DNA of 8,919 bases from the NCBI GenBank assembly GCA_013911715.1, contig JACEST010000080.1:1-8919 (forward strand), given 5' to 3'. Positions 1 through 6,050 of this stretch are shown piece after piece; position 1 is the first letter of the stretch, and each line of letters begins with the position of its first letter. The translations under genes were made by a program, and so were the position numbers. Origin of the DNA: Sphingopyxis sp. GTDB taxonomy: Bacteria; Pseudomonadota; Alphaproteobacteria; Sphingomonadales; Sphingomonadaceae. The notes under the pieces were generated by a model. The model was not told the origin of the DNA. It worked only from the letters and a program-made list of their open reading frames with translations, and did no database searches.

Positions 1-611
1 GTATCGACATGGTCGCGGGGCCGAGCGAGATTGTTGTGGTTGCCGACGCGGCCAATGATCCGCAGATCATCGCCGCCGACCTGCTCAGTCAGGCCGAACA
101 TGACCCGACCAGCCAGTCGATCCTGTTTACCGACGATGCCGATTTTGCGCGCGCGGTGTGTGCTGCCGTCGATACAATGATCCCGACGTTGGCAACCGCT
201 GGTGTAGCCGAAGCAAGCTGGCGCGATTATGGCGCGATCATCATCGTGCCGACGCTGGCCGATGCAATCGCGCTGTGCGATCGGCTGGCCCCCGAACATC
301 TTCAGCTCGCTGTCGATACCGCCGAGGCCGAGGCGCTGTTTGCCAAGGTCCGCCACGCCGGTTCGGTCTTCATCGGGCGGCACACGCCCGAAGCGATTGG
401 CGATTATGTCGCCGGCCCCAACCATGTGCTGCCCACCGGGCGGCGCGCGCGGTTCGCCTCGGGCCTGTCGGTGCTCGATTACATGAAGCGCACCAGCTTT
501 CTGGCGCTCGACGAAGCCGCGCTCGGCGCCATCGGCCCGGCGGCGGTCGCGCTGGCCACTGCCGAGGGGCTGCCTGCGCACGCCCTGTCCGTTTCCCAAA
601 GGTTGGATTGA
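1..611 (+). CDS. hisD: Histidinol dehydrogenase, C-terminal part (5' end outside window)
   Basis: This is the last ~200 residues of histidinol dehydrogenase, the zinc enzyme that makes the final two NAD-dependent oxidations of histidine synthesis (L-histidinol to L-histidine) in the cytoplasm. The reading frame is already open at the left edge, so the true start lies upstream; codons begin at base 3. Seen directly: the family block MVAGPSEIVVVAD, then LLSQAEHD (Gln and His matching zinc ligands of the E. coli enzyme, bases 90-101), LAPEHLQL (the catalytic Glu-His pair), IGDYVAGPNHVLPT (Asp zinc ligand) and GLPAHALS near the C-terminus (the last His ligand). All known catalytic and zinc residues of this half are present, so the gene looks intact. 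Its TGA stop shares one base with the nusB start, indicating one transcript with translational coupling. The identification is very secure. Confidence 0.97.
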   Translation, partial: IDMVAGPSEIVVVADAANDPQIIAADLLSQAEHDPTSQSILFTDDADFARAVCAAVDTMIPTLATAGVAEASWRDYGAIIIVPTLADAIALCDRLAPEHLQLAVDTAEAEALFAKVRHAGSVFIGRHTPEAIGDYVAGPNHVLPTGRRARFASGLSVLDYMKRTSFLALDEAALGAIGPAAVALATAEGLPAHALSVSQRLD

Positions 612-1066
612 TGAGCAAAACCCAGGCCCGCTCGGCCGCCCGGCTCGCCGCCGTGCAGGCGCTGTATCAGCATGAAATGGAAGCAACGCCGCTCGCCAGG
701 CTGCTCACCGAATTCCACCACCACCGGCTGGGCGCGGAGATTGAAGACGCCCAATATGCCAAGGCTGATGGGGCTTTTTTCGACAATGTCGTCAAGGGCA
801 CATTGGCGCGTGCGGACGAGATTGACGCGGCGATCATTGCGCGGCTGGCCGAGGGCTGGACGATGGAGCGGCTCGACAAGGCGATGAAGGCGATTTTGCG
901 CGCGGGCACCTATGAACTTATCGCGCGCGCCGATGTACCGCGCGGCGCGGTGGTCAACGAATATGTCGATGTCGCCAAGGCGTTTTTCGACGCGCGCGAA
1001 GCGGGGTTTGTGAACGGTCTGCTCGATGCCATTGGCGGCGCGGTGCGGAGCCAGGACAGGGTCTAA
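611..1066 (+). CDS. nusB: Transcription antitermination factor NusB
   Basis: NusB, 151 residues, an all-helical RNA-binding protein that pairs with NusE (ribosomal protein S10) on boxA RNA and helps RNA polymerase complete rRNA operons. The N-terminus has the family signature AAVQALYQHE (residues 13-22). The C-terminal half has the typical DVP-x-VVNEYVDVAKAFF and FVNGLLDAIG blocks (roughly 108-142). The length is normal for alphaproteobacterial NusB. The ATG at 611 was chosen because it gives the canonical N-terminus, overlaps the hisD stop in a TGATG junction, and has AAAGG (598-602) eight bases upstream. The frame stays open upstream, but that part is only a shadow of hisD. The stop overlaps the tail of the convergent aldo/keto reductase gene by four bases (1063-1066), leaving no room for a terminator between them. 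Confidence 0.96.
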   Translation: MSKTQARSAARLAAVQALYQHEMEATPLARLLTEFHHHRLGAEIEDAQYAKADGAFFDNVVKGTLARADEIDAAIIARLAEGWTMERLDKAMKAILRAGTYELIARADVPRGAVVNEYVDVAKAFFDAREAGFVNGLLDAIGGAVRSQDRV

Positions 1067-2058
1067 ATCCGCACCATCCGCATGCCGCGTTCGCCATAGC
1101 GTGGGCCAGCGGTGCCGCCGCGCGGTGCGGCCGCTTCTATTGCCGCCAAATCGTCATCGCCGAGCACCACGTCGACCGCGCCGACGCTGTCTTCCATTGT
1201 CGCGCGGCGTTTGGTGCCGGGGATGGGGACGATGTCGTCGCCTTGGGCGAGCAGCCACGCGAGCGCGACTTGCGCGTTCGACACGCCATGCTTCGCCGCG
1301 ACGCCCGCAATCGTATCGACGATAGCGAGGTTGGCGGGCAGATTTTCAGGGCTGTAGCGCGGATCCTGCCGCCGCCAGTCATGTTCGGGCAGATCGTCGA
1401 GGCTGCGCACCGTGCCCGCGAGGAAGCCGCGCCCGAGCGGCGAATAGGGGATGAAACCGATGTCAAATTCGCGGCATACGCCTAAAATTTCGTCTTCGAC
1501 ATCGCGTTCCCAGATCGAATATTCGCTCTGCAATGCGGTGATCGGCCCAGCCTGCGCGGCGCGGCGCAGCGTTTCGGGACCAGCTTCGGACAGGGCGATG
1601 TGGCGCACCTTGCCTTCCTTCACCAGTTCCATCATCCCGCCGACGACCTCCTCGATGGGGACAGCGGGATCGACGCGGTGCTGATAAAACAGGTCAATGG
1701 TGTCGATGCCGAGGCGTTTCAGCGAACCTTCGCATGACGCGCGCGCATTAGCGGGCGAACCGTCGACGCCGATAATCTGGTTGCCTTCAAATTTGAAACC
1801 GAATTTGGTGGCGATGACAAGGCCGTCGCGCTTGCCCTTGATCGCACTGCCGACCAGTTCTTCGTTGGTGAAGGGGCCATAGATTTGCGCGGTGTCAAAA
1901 AAGGTGACGCCCATGTCGATGGCGCGGTGGATCGTCGCGGTCGCCTCGTCCATGTCGGCAGCCTCGCCGTACATGATGTTGCCGTCCTTGATCATTGGCA
2001 TACAGCCGACGCCGATGGCAGAGACGGTCAGGCCGTGGCCAAGGGTGCGGTATTTCAT
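1063..2058 (-). CDS. Aldo/keto reductase family oxidoreductase
   Basis: A 331-residue NADPH-dependent aldo/keto reductase with a (beta/alpha)8 barrel fold, probably reducing aldehydes or ketones in the cytoplasm; the substrate cannot be read from sequence. The catalytic tetrad is complete: Asp55 and Tyr60 in FFDTAQIYGP, Lys85 in IATKFG and His127 in FYQHRVDP. The 2'-phosphate NADP-binding signature IPGTKR is at 279-284. YQHRVD and YSPLGRGFL (205-213) resemble the YakC/AKR13-like branch. The start ATG (2058) overlaps the stop of the upstream symporter gene in an ATGA arrangement. AGAGGA lies about nine bases ahead of it inside that gene, so the pair is probably translated in coupled fashion. 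The pairing suggests that the transporter imports a compound the reductase handles, but that is inference only. The 3' end overlaps the convergent nusB by four bases. Confidence 0.93.
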   Translation of the reverse strand: MKYRTLGHGLTVSAIGVGCMPMIKDGNIMYGEAADMDEATATIHRAIDMGVTFFDTAQIYGPFTNEELVGSAIKGKRDGLVIATKFGFKFEGNQIIGVDGSPANARASCEGSLKRLGIDTIDLFYQHRVDPAVPIEEVVGGMMELVKEGKVRHIALSEAGPETLRRAAQAGPITALQSEYSIWERDVEDEILGVCREFDIGFIPYSPLGRGFLAGTVRSLDDLPEHDWRRQDPRYSPENLPANLAIVDTIAGVAAKHGVSNAQVALAWLLAQGDDIVPIPGTKRRATMEDSVGAVDVVLGDDDLAAIEAAAPRGGTAGPRYGERGMRMVRI

Positions 2059-3365
2059 GGGGCGGTTTCCTCTGATGGCACGGATTTGTCGATGGCGGCG
2101 GTCACCGCGACATCCATTGTAACATTGCCGAGTGTCCGGAAAATGTCAGGCAATTGTTCGACCGCGACGAGGATCGCGAGCGGCGCGAGCGGGACGCCCA
2201 TGGCAACGGCGATGGGCGAAATGGCGGTGATGAAGCTGATCGTGCCGGGCAGGCTGACCGAGGCGAGGCTGGTCATCGTCGCGACGCCGACGCACACCGC
2301 CAGAGTCAACGCGTCGGGCTCGATGCCAAAAATATGCGCGACATAGATGGCGACGGCGAGGTTCATCGCTGGGCCAGTGAAGCGAAATAGCGCGACCGCG
2401 ATGGGCAGGATGACATCGGCGCGCTCGGCGGGGACGCCGACTGCCTCGGACGCCTTGAGCATCGCGGGAAGCGAGGCGAGCGAGCTTTGTGTCGAAATCG
2501 CCACCGCTTGCGGCGCGAGCACCGCGCGGCTGTAGGTCGCGGGATTGAGGCGCGCGACGGTGAAGGCAAAGCCATAGGCGATCAGCGTCAGGGCGACGCC
2601 GATGCTTGACACTGCGGCCACATAATGCGCCAGCCCGCCCAGCGCGGCGAGCCCGGTTTCGACCGCGACGGCATAGCCCAAGGCAAAGACGCCGATGGGT
2701 GCGAGCGCGAGGATCCAGTTGATCACCACCAGCATTGCTTCGCCCAGCGAGCGAAAAAAAGCGGTCAGCGGCGCGCGCGTCGCGTCGGGCAATTGGGCCA
2801 TGGCAAAGGCAAAAATGGTAGTGAAGGCGACGAGCTTGAGCACTTCGTCACCGCTCGCCGCAGCGATGACGTTGCTGGGCAGCAGGGTGGCGATAAATTC
2901 GCCAAAGGTCGGCACCGGCGGTGCAGCACCGGTATCGCCAGCAGCAGCGCGGAAGGCGGCGACGGCGGCGTCGGGGGTGGGGAAGGCGTCCAGTATCAAT
3001 GGCATCACCAGTGCTGCAAATGTCGCCGACGCCGCCAGCAGGACGACGAAAGTTAGCACCGCGCGCGTCGCCACAACGCCAGACCGCGCGGCGCTCGACG
3101 CGGCGTTGATGCCGGTGATCAGCAGCGCGACCAGCAGCGGGATGATCGTCATTTGCAGGCCCGCGAGCCACAATGTGCCGATAGGCTTCACATAGGGAAC
3201 CGCTGACTTGGCGGCATCGGGGCTGTTGGCCCCGGCCACCGCGCCGATCGCGATGCCGATCAGCAGTGCGCTGATGATGACCACCGCCGACGGCTTGGCG
3301 GGCAGGATGAGGCGGCGCAGCGTTGCCAGCATCTCAGCGTAATCCGTGCCGCTGCGCCTTGCCAT
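2055..3365 (-). CDS. Dicarboxylate/amino acid:cation symporter (DAACS/SDF family), divergent
   Basis: An inner-membrane secondary transporter of 436 residues that belongs to the sodium/proton:dicarboxylate symporter family (GltP/DctA fold). It has many hydrophobic segments (for example around 27-45, 60-86, 102-125, 212-232, 245-272), a re-entrant loop motif TQSSLASLPAM near 292-302 matching the serine-rich HP1 tip, and EQLPDIFRTLGNVTMD near 403-418, matching the TM8 D-xx-RT-xx-NV-x-D substrate-binding block. The canonical TM7 NMDGT sodium motif is replaced by GPAMNLAVAI (331-340), so the cation coupling or substrate may differ from DctA and GltP. The ATG at 3365 was chosen; an in-frame TTG two codons upstream (3371) is possible, and neither has a clear Shine-Dalgarno. 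The gene heads a two-gene unit with the aldo/keto reductase, sharing a 4-base stop/start overlap, and diverges from glmM. The family assignment is firm; the substrate is unknown. Confidence 0.88.
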   Translation of the reverse strand: MARRSGTDYAEMLATLRRLILPAKPSAVVIISALLIGIAIGAVAGANSPDAAKSAVPYVKPIGTLWLAGLQMTIIPLLVALLITGINAASSAARSGVVATRAVLTFVVLLAASATFAALVMPLILDAFPTPDAAVAAFRAAAGDTGAAPPVPTFGEFIATLLPSNVIAAASGDEVLKLVAFTTIFAFAMAQLPDATRAPLTAFFRSLGEAMLVVINWILALAPIGVFALGYAVAVETGLAALGGLAHYVAAVSSIGVALTLIAYGFAFTVARLNPATYSRAVLAPQAVAISTQSSLASLPAMLKASEAVGVPAERADVILPIAVALFRFTGPAMNLAVAIYVAHIFGIEPDALTLAVCVGVATMTSLASVSLPGTISFITAISPIAVAMGVPLAPLAILVAVEQLPDIFRTLGNVTMDVAVTAAIDKSVPSEETAP

Positions 3366-3459
3366 TGGCAAGGCGGGCGATTAGGCGGGCGGAGTTAAGG
3401 TCCGGGCGGCGCAAGCTGTGTTTGATCATCGGCTGCAAGGGTTAGGGAGCGGCATGGGA
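3366..3459. promoter_or_regulatory. Divergent intergenic region with glmM ribosome binding site
   Basis: This 94-bp gap separates the leftward symporter unit from rightward glmM and must hold at least part of the promoters of both. AGGGAG at 3444-3449 is a good Shine-Dalgarno for glmM: ten bases before the ATG at 3460 and four before the ATG at 3454. I see no convincing -35/-10 pair in either direction and no hairpin. The regulatory role is inferred from gene orientation alone. Confidence 0.4.
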
Positions 3460-4800
3460 ATGCGCAAGTTTTTCGGCACCGACGGGATTCGCGGGCTGAC
3501 CAACACCGCGCCGATGACCGCCGAAATTGCGATGCGTGTCGGCATGGCGGCGGGCGCGCATTTCCTGCGCGGCGACCACAAGCACCGGGTAGTGATCGGC
3601 AAAGACACGCGCCTGTCGGGCTATATGATCGAAAATGCGCTGGTCGCGGGCTTTACCAGCGTCGGCATGGACGTGGTGCAGGTGGGGCCGATGCCGACCC
3701 CGGCGGTGGCGATGCTGACGCGGTCGATGCGCGCCGACCTGGGCGTGATGATTTCGGCGAGCCACAATCCCTTTCAGGACAATGGCATCAAGCTGTTCGG
3801 GCCCGACGGTTACAAACTGTCGGACGAGGATGAGCGGCAGATCGAGTTGCAACTGGCGCGCGAGCCGAAACTCGCTGCACCGACCGCGATCGGCCGCGCC
3901 AAGCGGATCGAAGATGCGCGCGGGCGTTATATCCACGCAGTGAAGCAGAGCCTGCCCGAGGCGGTACGGCTCGACGGCATCCGTATGGTGATCGATTGCG
4001 CCAATGGTGCGGCATACAACAGCTCGCCGACGGCCTTCTGGGAATTGGGGGCCGATGTCATCGCCATCGGCGTGACACCCAACGGCACCAACATCAATGA
4101 TCTGTGCGGATCAACCTCGCCAGCGCTGCTCCAGGAAACGGTGGTGGCGAGCGGCGCCGATATTGGCATCGCGCTGGATGGCGACGCCGACCGGCTGATC
4201 ATCGTCGACGAGGCAGGCAAGATTGTCGACGGCGACCAGATGATGGCGCTGATCGGGTCAAGCTGGGCGCGGCAGGGACTGCTCAAAGGTGGCGGCGTGG
4301 TCGCGACGGTGATGTCGAACCTGGGGCTGGAGCGGCATTTGCAGGGGCAAGGGCTGACACTGGAGCGCACCAAGGTTGGCGACCGCTATGTGCTCGAACG
4401 GATGAAATCAGGCGGTTTTAATGTCGGCGGCGAACAGTCGGGGCATATGATATTGTCCGACCATGCGACCACCGGCGACGGGACGATTGCGGCGTTGCAG
4501 GTGCTGGCCGAACTCATCCGCGCGGGGCGGCCCGCGAGCGAGCTGTTGCATCAGTTTGATCCGGTGCCGCAATTACTCAAAAATGTGCGCTTCGCTGGCG
4601 GCGCGCCGCTCGAGGATGCTGCGGTCAAGGCTGCGATTGCCGAGGGCGAGGCAGCGCTGTCCGGCAAAGGCCGCCTCGTCATCCGCCCGTCGGGCACCGA
4701 ACCGCTGATCCGCGTGATGGCCGAGGGTGATGATGCGGGCCAAGTGACCCAAGTGGTGGATATGATTTGTGATGCTGTTCGTCTGGCTACCGCCACTTAA
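3460..4800 (+). CDS. glmM: Phosphoglucosamine mutase
   Basis: GlmM, 446 residues, interconverts glucosamine-6-phosphate and glucosamine-1-phosphate, the step before GlmU on the way to UDP-GlcNAc for peptidoglycan and lipid A. Motifs appear in the family order: RKFFGTDGIRG at the N-terminus, the phosphoserine loop MISASHNPFQDNGIK with Ser101 as the phosphorylated residue, the metal-binding DGDADR at 240-245, the sugar-binding GGEQSGH at 323-329 and the phosphate-binding RPSGTEPLIRV at 409-419. The length matches E. coli GlmM (445). The start is ambiguous by two codons: ATG at 3460 is better spaced from AGGGAG (3444-3449), while ATG at 3454 would add Met-Gly. The gene is followed by a palindromic element (4810-4922). 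In many bacteria glmM sits next to folP; here thiD, rnhB and ccrM lie between them. Confidence 0.97.
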   Translation: MRKFFGTDGIRGLTNTAPMTAEIAMRVGMAAGAHFLRGDHKHRVVIGKDTRLSGYMIENALVAGFTSVGMDVVQVGPMPTPAVAMLTRSMRADLGVMISASHNPFQDNGIKLFGPDGYKLSDEDERQIELQLAREPKLAAPTAIGRAKRIEDARGRYIHAVKQSLPEAVRLDGIRMVIDCANGAAYNSSPTAFWELGADVIAIGVTPNGTNINDLCGSTSPALLQETVVASGADIGIALDGDADRLIIVDEAGKIVDGDQMMALIGSSWARQGLLKGGGVVATVMSNLGLERHLQGQGLTLERTKVGDRYVLERMKSGGFNVGGEQSGHMILSDHATTGDGTIAALQVLAELIRAGRPASELLHQFDPVPQLLKNVRFAGGAPLEDAAVKAAIAEGEAALSGKGRLVIRPSGTEPLIRVMAEGDDAGQVTQVVDMICDAVRLATAT

Positions 4801-4809
4801 CTCCCAACC

Positions 4810-4922
4810 CCGTCTGTGCTGAGCCCTTCGACAGGCTCAGGAGACGCCTTGTCGAAGCACCGTCCTTTCTTTAGCTATGGCCAAAGGAAAGAACGGCCCT
4901 TCGACAAGCTCAGGGCAGACGG
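4810..4922. repeat. 113-bp palindromic (MITE/BIME-like) element with terminal inverted repeats
   Basis: The element is bounded by a 15-bp inverted repeat with 13 matches: CCGTCTGTGCTGAGC at 4810-4824 against the complement of 4908-4922. Inside are two direct copies of the 18-mer CCCTTCGACARGCTCAGG (4824-4841 and 4897-4914, one difference), an inverted fragment CTTGTCGAAG (4848-4857), a perfect hairpin CTGAGCC/GGCTCAG (4819-4825 and 4834-4840) and an imperfect pyrimidine/purine hairpin (4861-4874 with 4882-4895). It encodes nothing. The CTTCGACAAGCTCAGG core is, from memory, a common dispersed repeat in sphingomonad genomes. It starts ten bases after the glmM stop and may end the glmM transcript, but it lacks a T-run. 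The assignment as a non-autonomous repeat is well supported by structure; the mobilising enzyme is not visible here. Confidence 0.8.
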
Positions 4923-4939
4923 TTTAGAAAGATAGAAAC

Positions 4940-5164
4940 ATGCTTGAAATGCGACCCGATTGCGAAAAATGCGGCGTGGATTTGCCCGCGCAGATGCATG
5001 GTGCCTTTATCTGCTCGTTCGAATGCACTTTTTGCGCCAATTGCGCCGACCGGCTCGACGAAATTTGCCCCAATTGCGGCGGTGACTTGCTCGACCGGCC
5101 GATTCGTGAGGCCAGGCATCTGGCCAAGCATCCGGCATCGACGGTGCGGCGCTTCAAGCGGTGA
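4940..5164 (+). CDS. Small cysteine-rich DUF1272-family protein
   Basis: A 74-residue protein matching my recollection of the DUF1272 family, whose function is unknown. It carries eight cysteines arranged as CxxC at 8/11, C at 25, CxxC at 29/32, C at 35 and CxxC at 43/46, within the recognisable blocks MLEMRPDCEKCG, ICSFECTFCANC and CPNCGGDLL. This pattern suggests one or two bound zinc ions in a treble-clef-like fold. A basic tail (RREARHLAK-like, ending RRFKR) follows. There is no signal peptide or membrane segment, so it is probably cytoplasmic. The ATG at 4940 gives the canonical family N-terminus; the ribosome binding site is weak (AGAAAG at 4926-4931). It lies between two unrelated palindromic repeats, one ending 17 bases before its start and one beginning 21 bases after its stop, and it may be a late arrival between glmM and thiD. 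Confidence 0.85.
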   Translation: MLEMRPDCEKCGVDLPAQMHGAFICSFECTFCANCADRLDEICPNCGGDLLDRPIREARHLAKHPASTVRRFKR

Positions 5165-5185
5165 CCGGTTTAGAAGCGGTAGCAA

Positions 5186-5258
5186 TCAGGGACTGTCCCT
5201 TTAGGGACTGTCCCTTTTTGCGCCAATGGGGGACAGTCCCTAAAGGGACAGTCCCTGA
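5186..5258. repeat. Perfect 29-bp-stem palindromic element (four GGGACTGTCCC units)
   Basis: The left arm 5186-5214 is the exact reverse complement of the right arm 5230-5258, with a 15-base loop between them. Each arm holds two copies of the palindrome GGGACTGTCCC spaced by TTTA (5189-5199, 5204-5214, and in reverse complement 5230-5240 and 5245-5255). The DNA can therefore form one long cruciform or four short hairpins. In mRNA it would be a very stable stem ending 21 bases before the thiD start, a likely RNase III target or barrier to exonucleases. The loop contains TTTTT, but no T-run follows the stem, so it is not a standard terminator. GGGACTGTCCC units of this kind resemble REP sequences handled by REP-associated tyrosine transposases; that link is inference. 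Confidence 0.9.
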
Positions 5259-5278
5259 GCAGGGCCCTGAGCAGGGCC
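5255..5278 (+). repeat. Exact 12-bp tandem duplication covering the thiD Shine-Dalgarno
   Basis: CTGAGCAGGGCC occurs twice head to tail (5255-5266 and 5267-5278), directly before the thiD ATG at 5280. Each copy contains AGGG, giving two possible ribosome-binding sequences: a close one three bases from the ATG (5273-5276) and a remote one 15 bases away (5261-5264). The junction forms the palindrome CAGGGCCCTG (5260-5269). The first copy overlaps the right arm of the 29-bp-stem element, so the duplication may have arisen by slippage next to that element. Confidence 0.85.
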
Positions 5279-5279
5279 A

Positions 5280-6050
5280 ATGACCGCCCGCATCCTGATC
5301 ATCGCTGGGTCCGACAGTGGCGGCGGCGCGGGGATTCAGGCGGATATCAAGACCGTCACCATGCTGGGCGGCCACGCGATGACCGCGATTACCGCGATCA
5401 CCGCGCAGAATACGCTGGGGGTGCAGGCGGTTCATGCGGTACCCGCCGACATGGTCATTGCGCAAATCGACAGCGTGGTCAGCGACATCGGCGTCGATGC
5501 CGTCAAGATCGGGATGATCGGCAGCGCCGAGACGGCGGAGCGCGTGGCCGAGCGGCTGACGGCGATCAGCGTGCCGATCGTGTTCGATCCGGTGATGGTC
5601 GCGACCAGCGGGTCGGTGCTCGCCGATGCGCGCACCATCGCGGCGTTCGGCCAGTTGATGGACATCGCCGCGCTGGTAACGCCCAATATGCCTGAACTCA
5701 GCGCACTGGGCGGGACCGCGCCGGTGCTGCGCCACGGTTGCCACCTGCTGGTCAAGGGCGGTCACGCCGACGGTGCGGTGGTGGTCGACACATTGATCTC
5801 GCCATCTGGCCAGCAGCGGCATTGGGAGGGCAAAAGGTTCGACACCGACGATACCCACGGGACCGGCTGCACACTGGCGAGCGCGATTGCGACCGGGCTG
5901 GGGCAGGGGATGGCGATTGGCGACGCGGTGGAGCGCGCGATCCGTTTTGTCCGGCTCGCGATTTTGTCGGCACCGGGGCTGGGCCAAGGTCACGGCCCGC
6001 TGGGGCAGCAGGGCGTCACCGACTATTTGTTCGGCGATAACGAGCCGTGA
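5280..6050 (+). CDS. thiD: Hydroxymethylpyrimidine/phosphomethylpyrimidine kinase
   Basis: ThiD, 256 residues, phosphorylates HMP and HMP-phosphate with ATP to give HMP pyrophosphate, the pyrimidine half of thiamine. It belongs to the ribokinase fold. Motifs seen: the substrate-binding N-terminal block AGSDSGGGAGIQADIKT (residues 9-25), the MTAITAITAQNT strand-turn region, FDPVMVATSG (102-111), TPNMPEL (134-140), the loop VKGGHADG (158-165), and DTHGTGCTLASAIA (191-204), the anion-hole and ATP-site signature with Cys197. The length is close to E. coli ThiD (266) and all motifs are intact. The ATG at 5280 follows the duplicated AGGG-containing sequence. The 3' end overlaps rnhB by four bases (GTGA), so the two are probably translated together. 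I see no thiamine riboswitch upstream; the leader is instead occupied by a palindromic repeat. Confidence 0.96.
   Translation: MTARILIIAGSDSGGGAGIQADIKTVTMLGGHAMTAITAITAQNTLGVQAVHAVPADMVIAQIDSVVSDIGVDAVKIGMIGSAETAERVAERLTAISVPIVFDPVMVATSGSVLADARTIAAFGQLMDIAALVTPNMPELSALGGTAPVLRHGCHLLVKGGHADGAVVVDTLISPSGQQRHWEGKRFDTDDTHGTGCTLASAIATGLGQGMAIGDAVERAIRFVRLAILSAPGLGQGHGPLGQQGVTDYLFGDNEP

Noticed and set aside
158..610. Upstream extension of the nusB frame across hisD
   Set aside because: The frame is open but Arg-rich and without NusB similarity; the ATG at 611 gives the canonical NusB N-terminus and has a ribosome binding site.
5189..5255. Repeated GGGACTGTCCC units as a CRISPR array
   Set aside because: Units are 11-bp palindromes in inverted arrangement with 4-15 base gaps, not direct repeats with unique ~30-base spacers; there are no cas genes.
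5154..5993. Long open frame (279 codons) on the minus strand opposite thiD
   Set aside because: Its translation is rich in Arg/His/Asp with no recognisable motif, and it mirrors the codon structure of thiD, which has full family signatures. High GC makes such antisense frames common.
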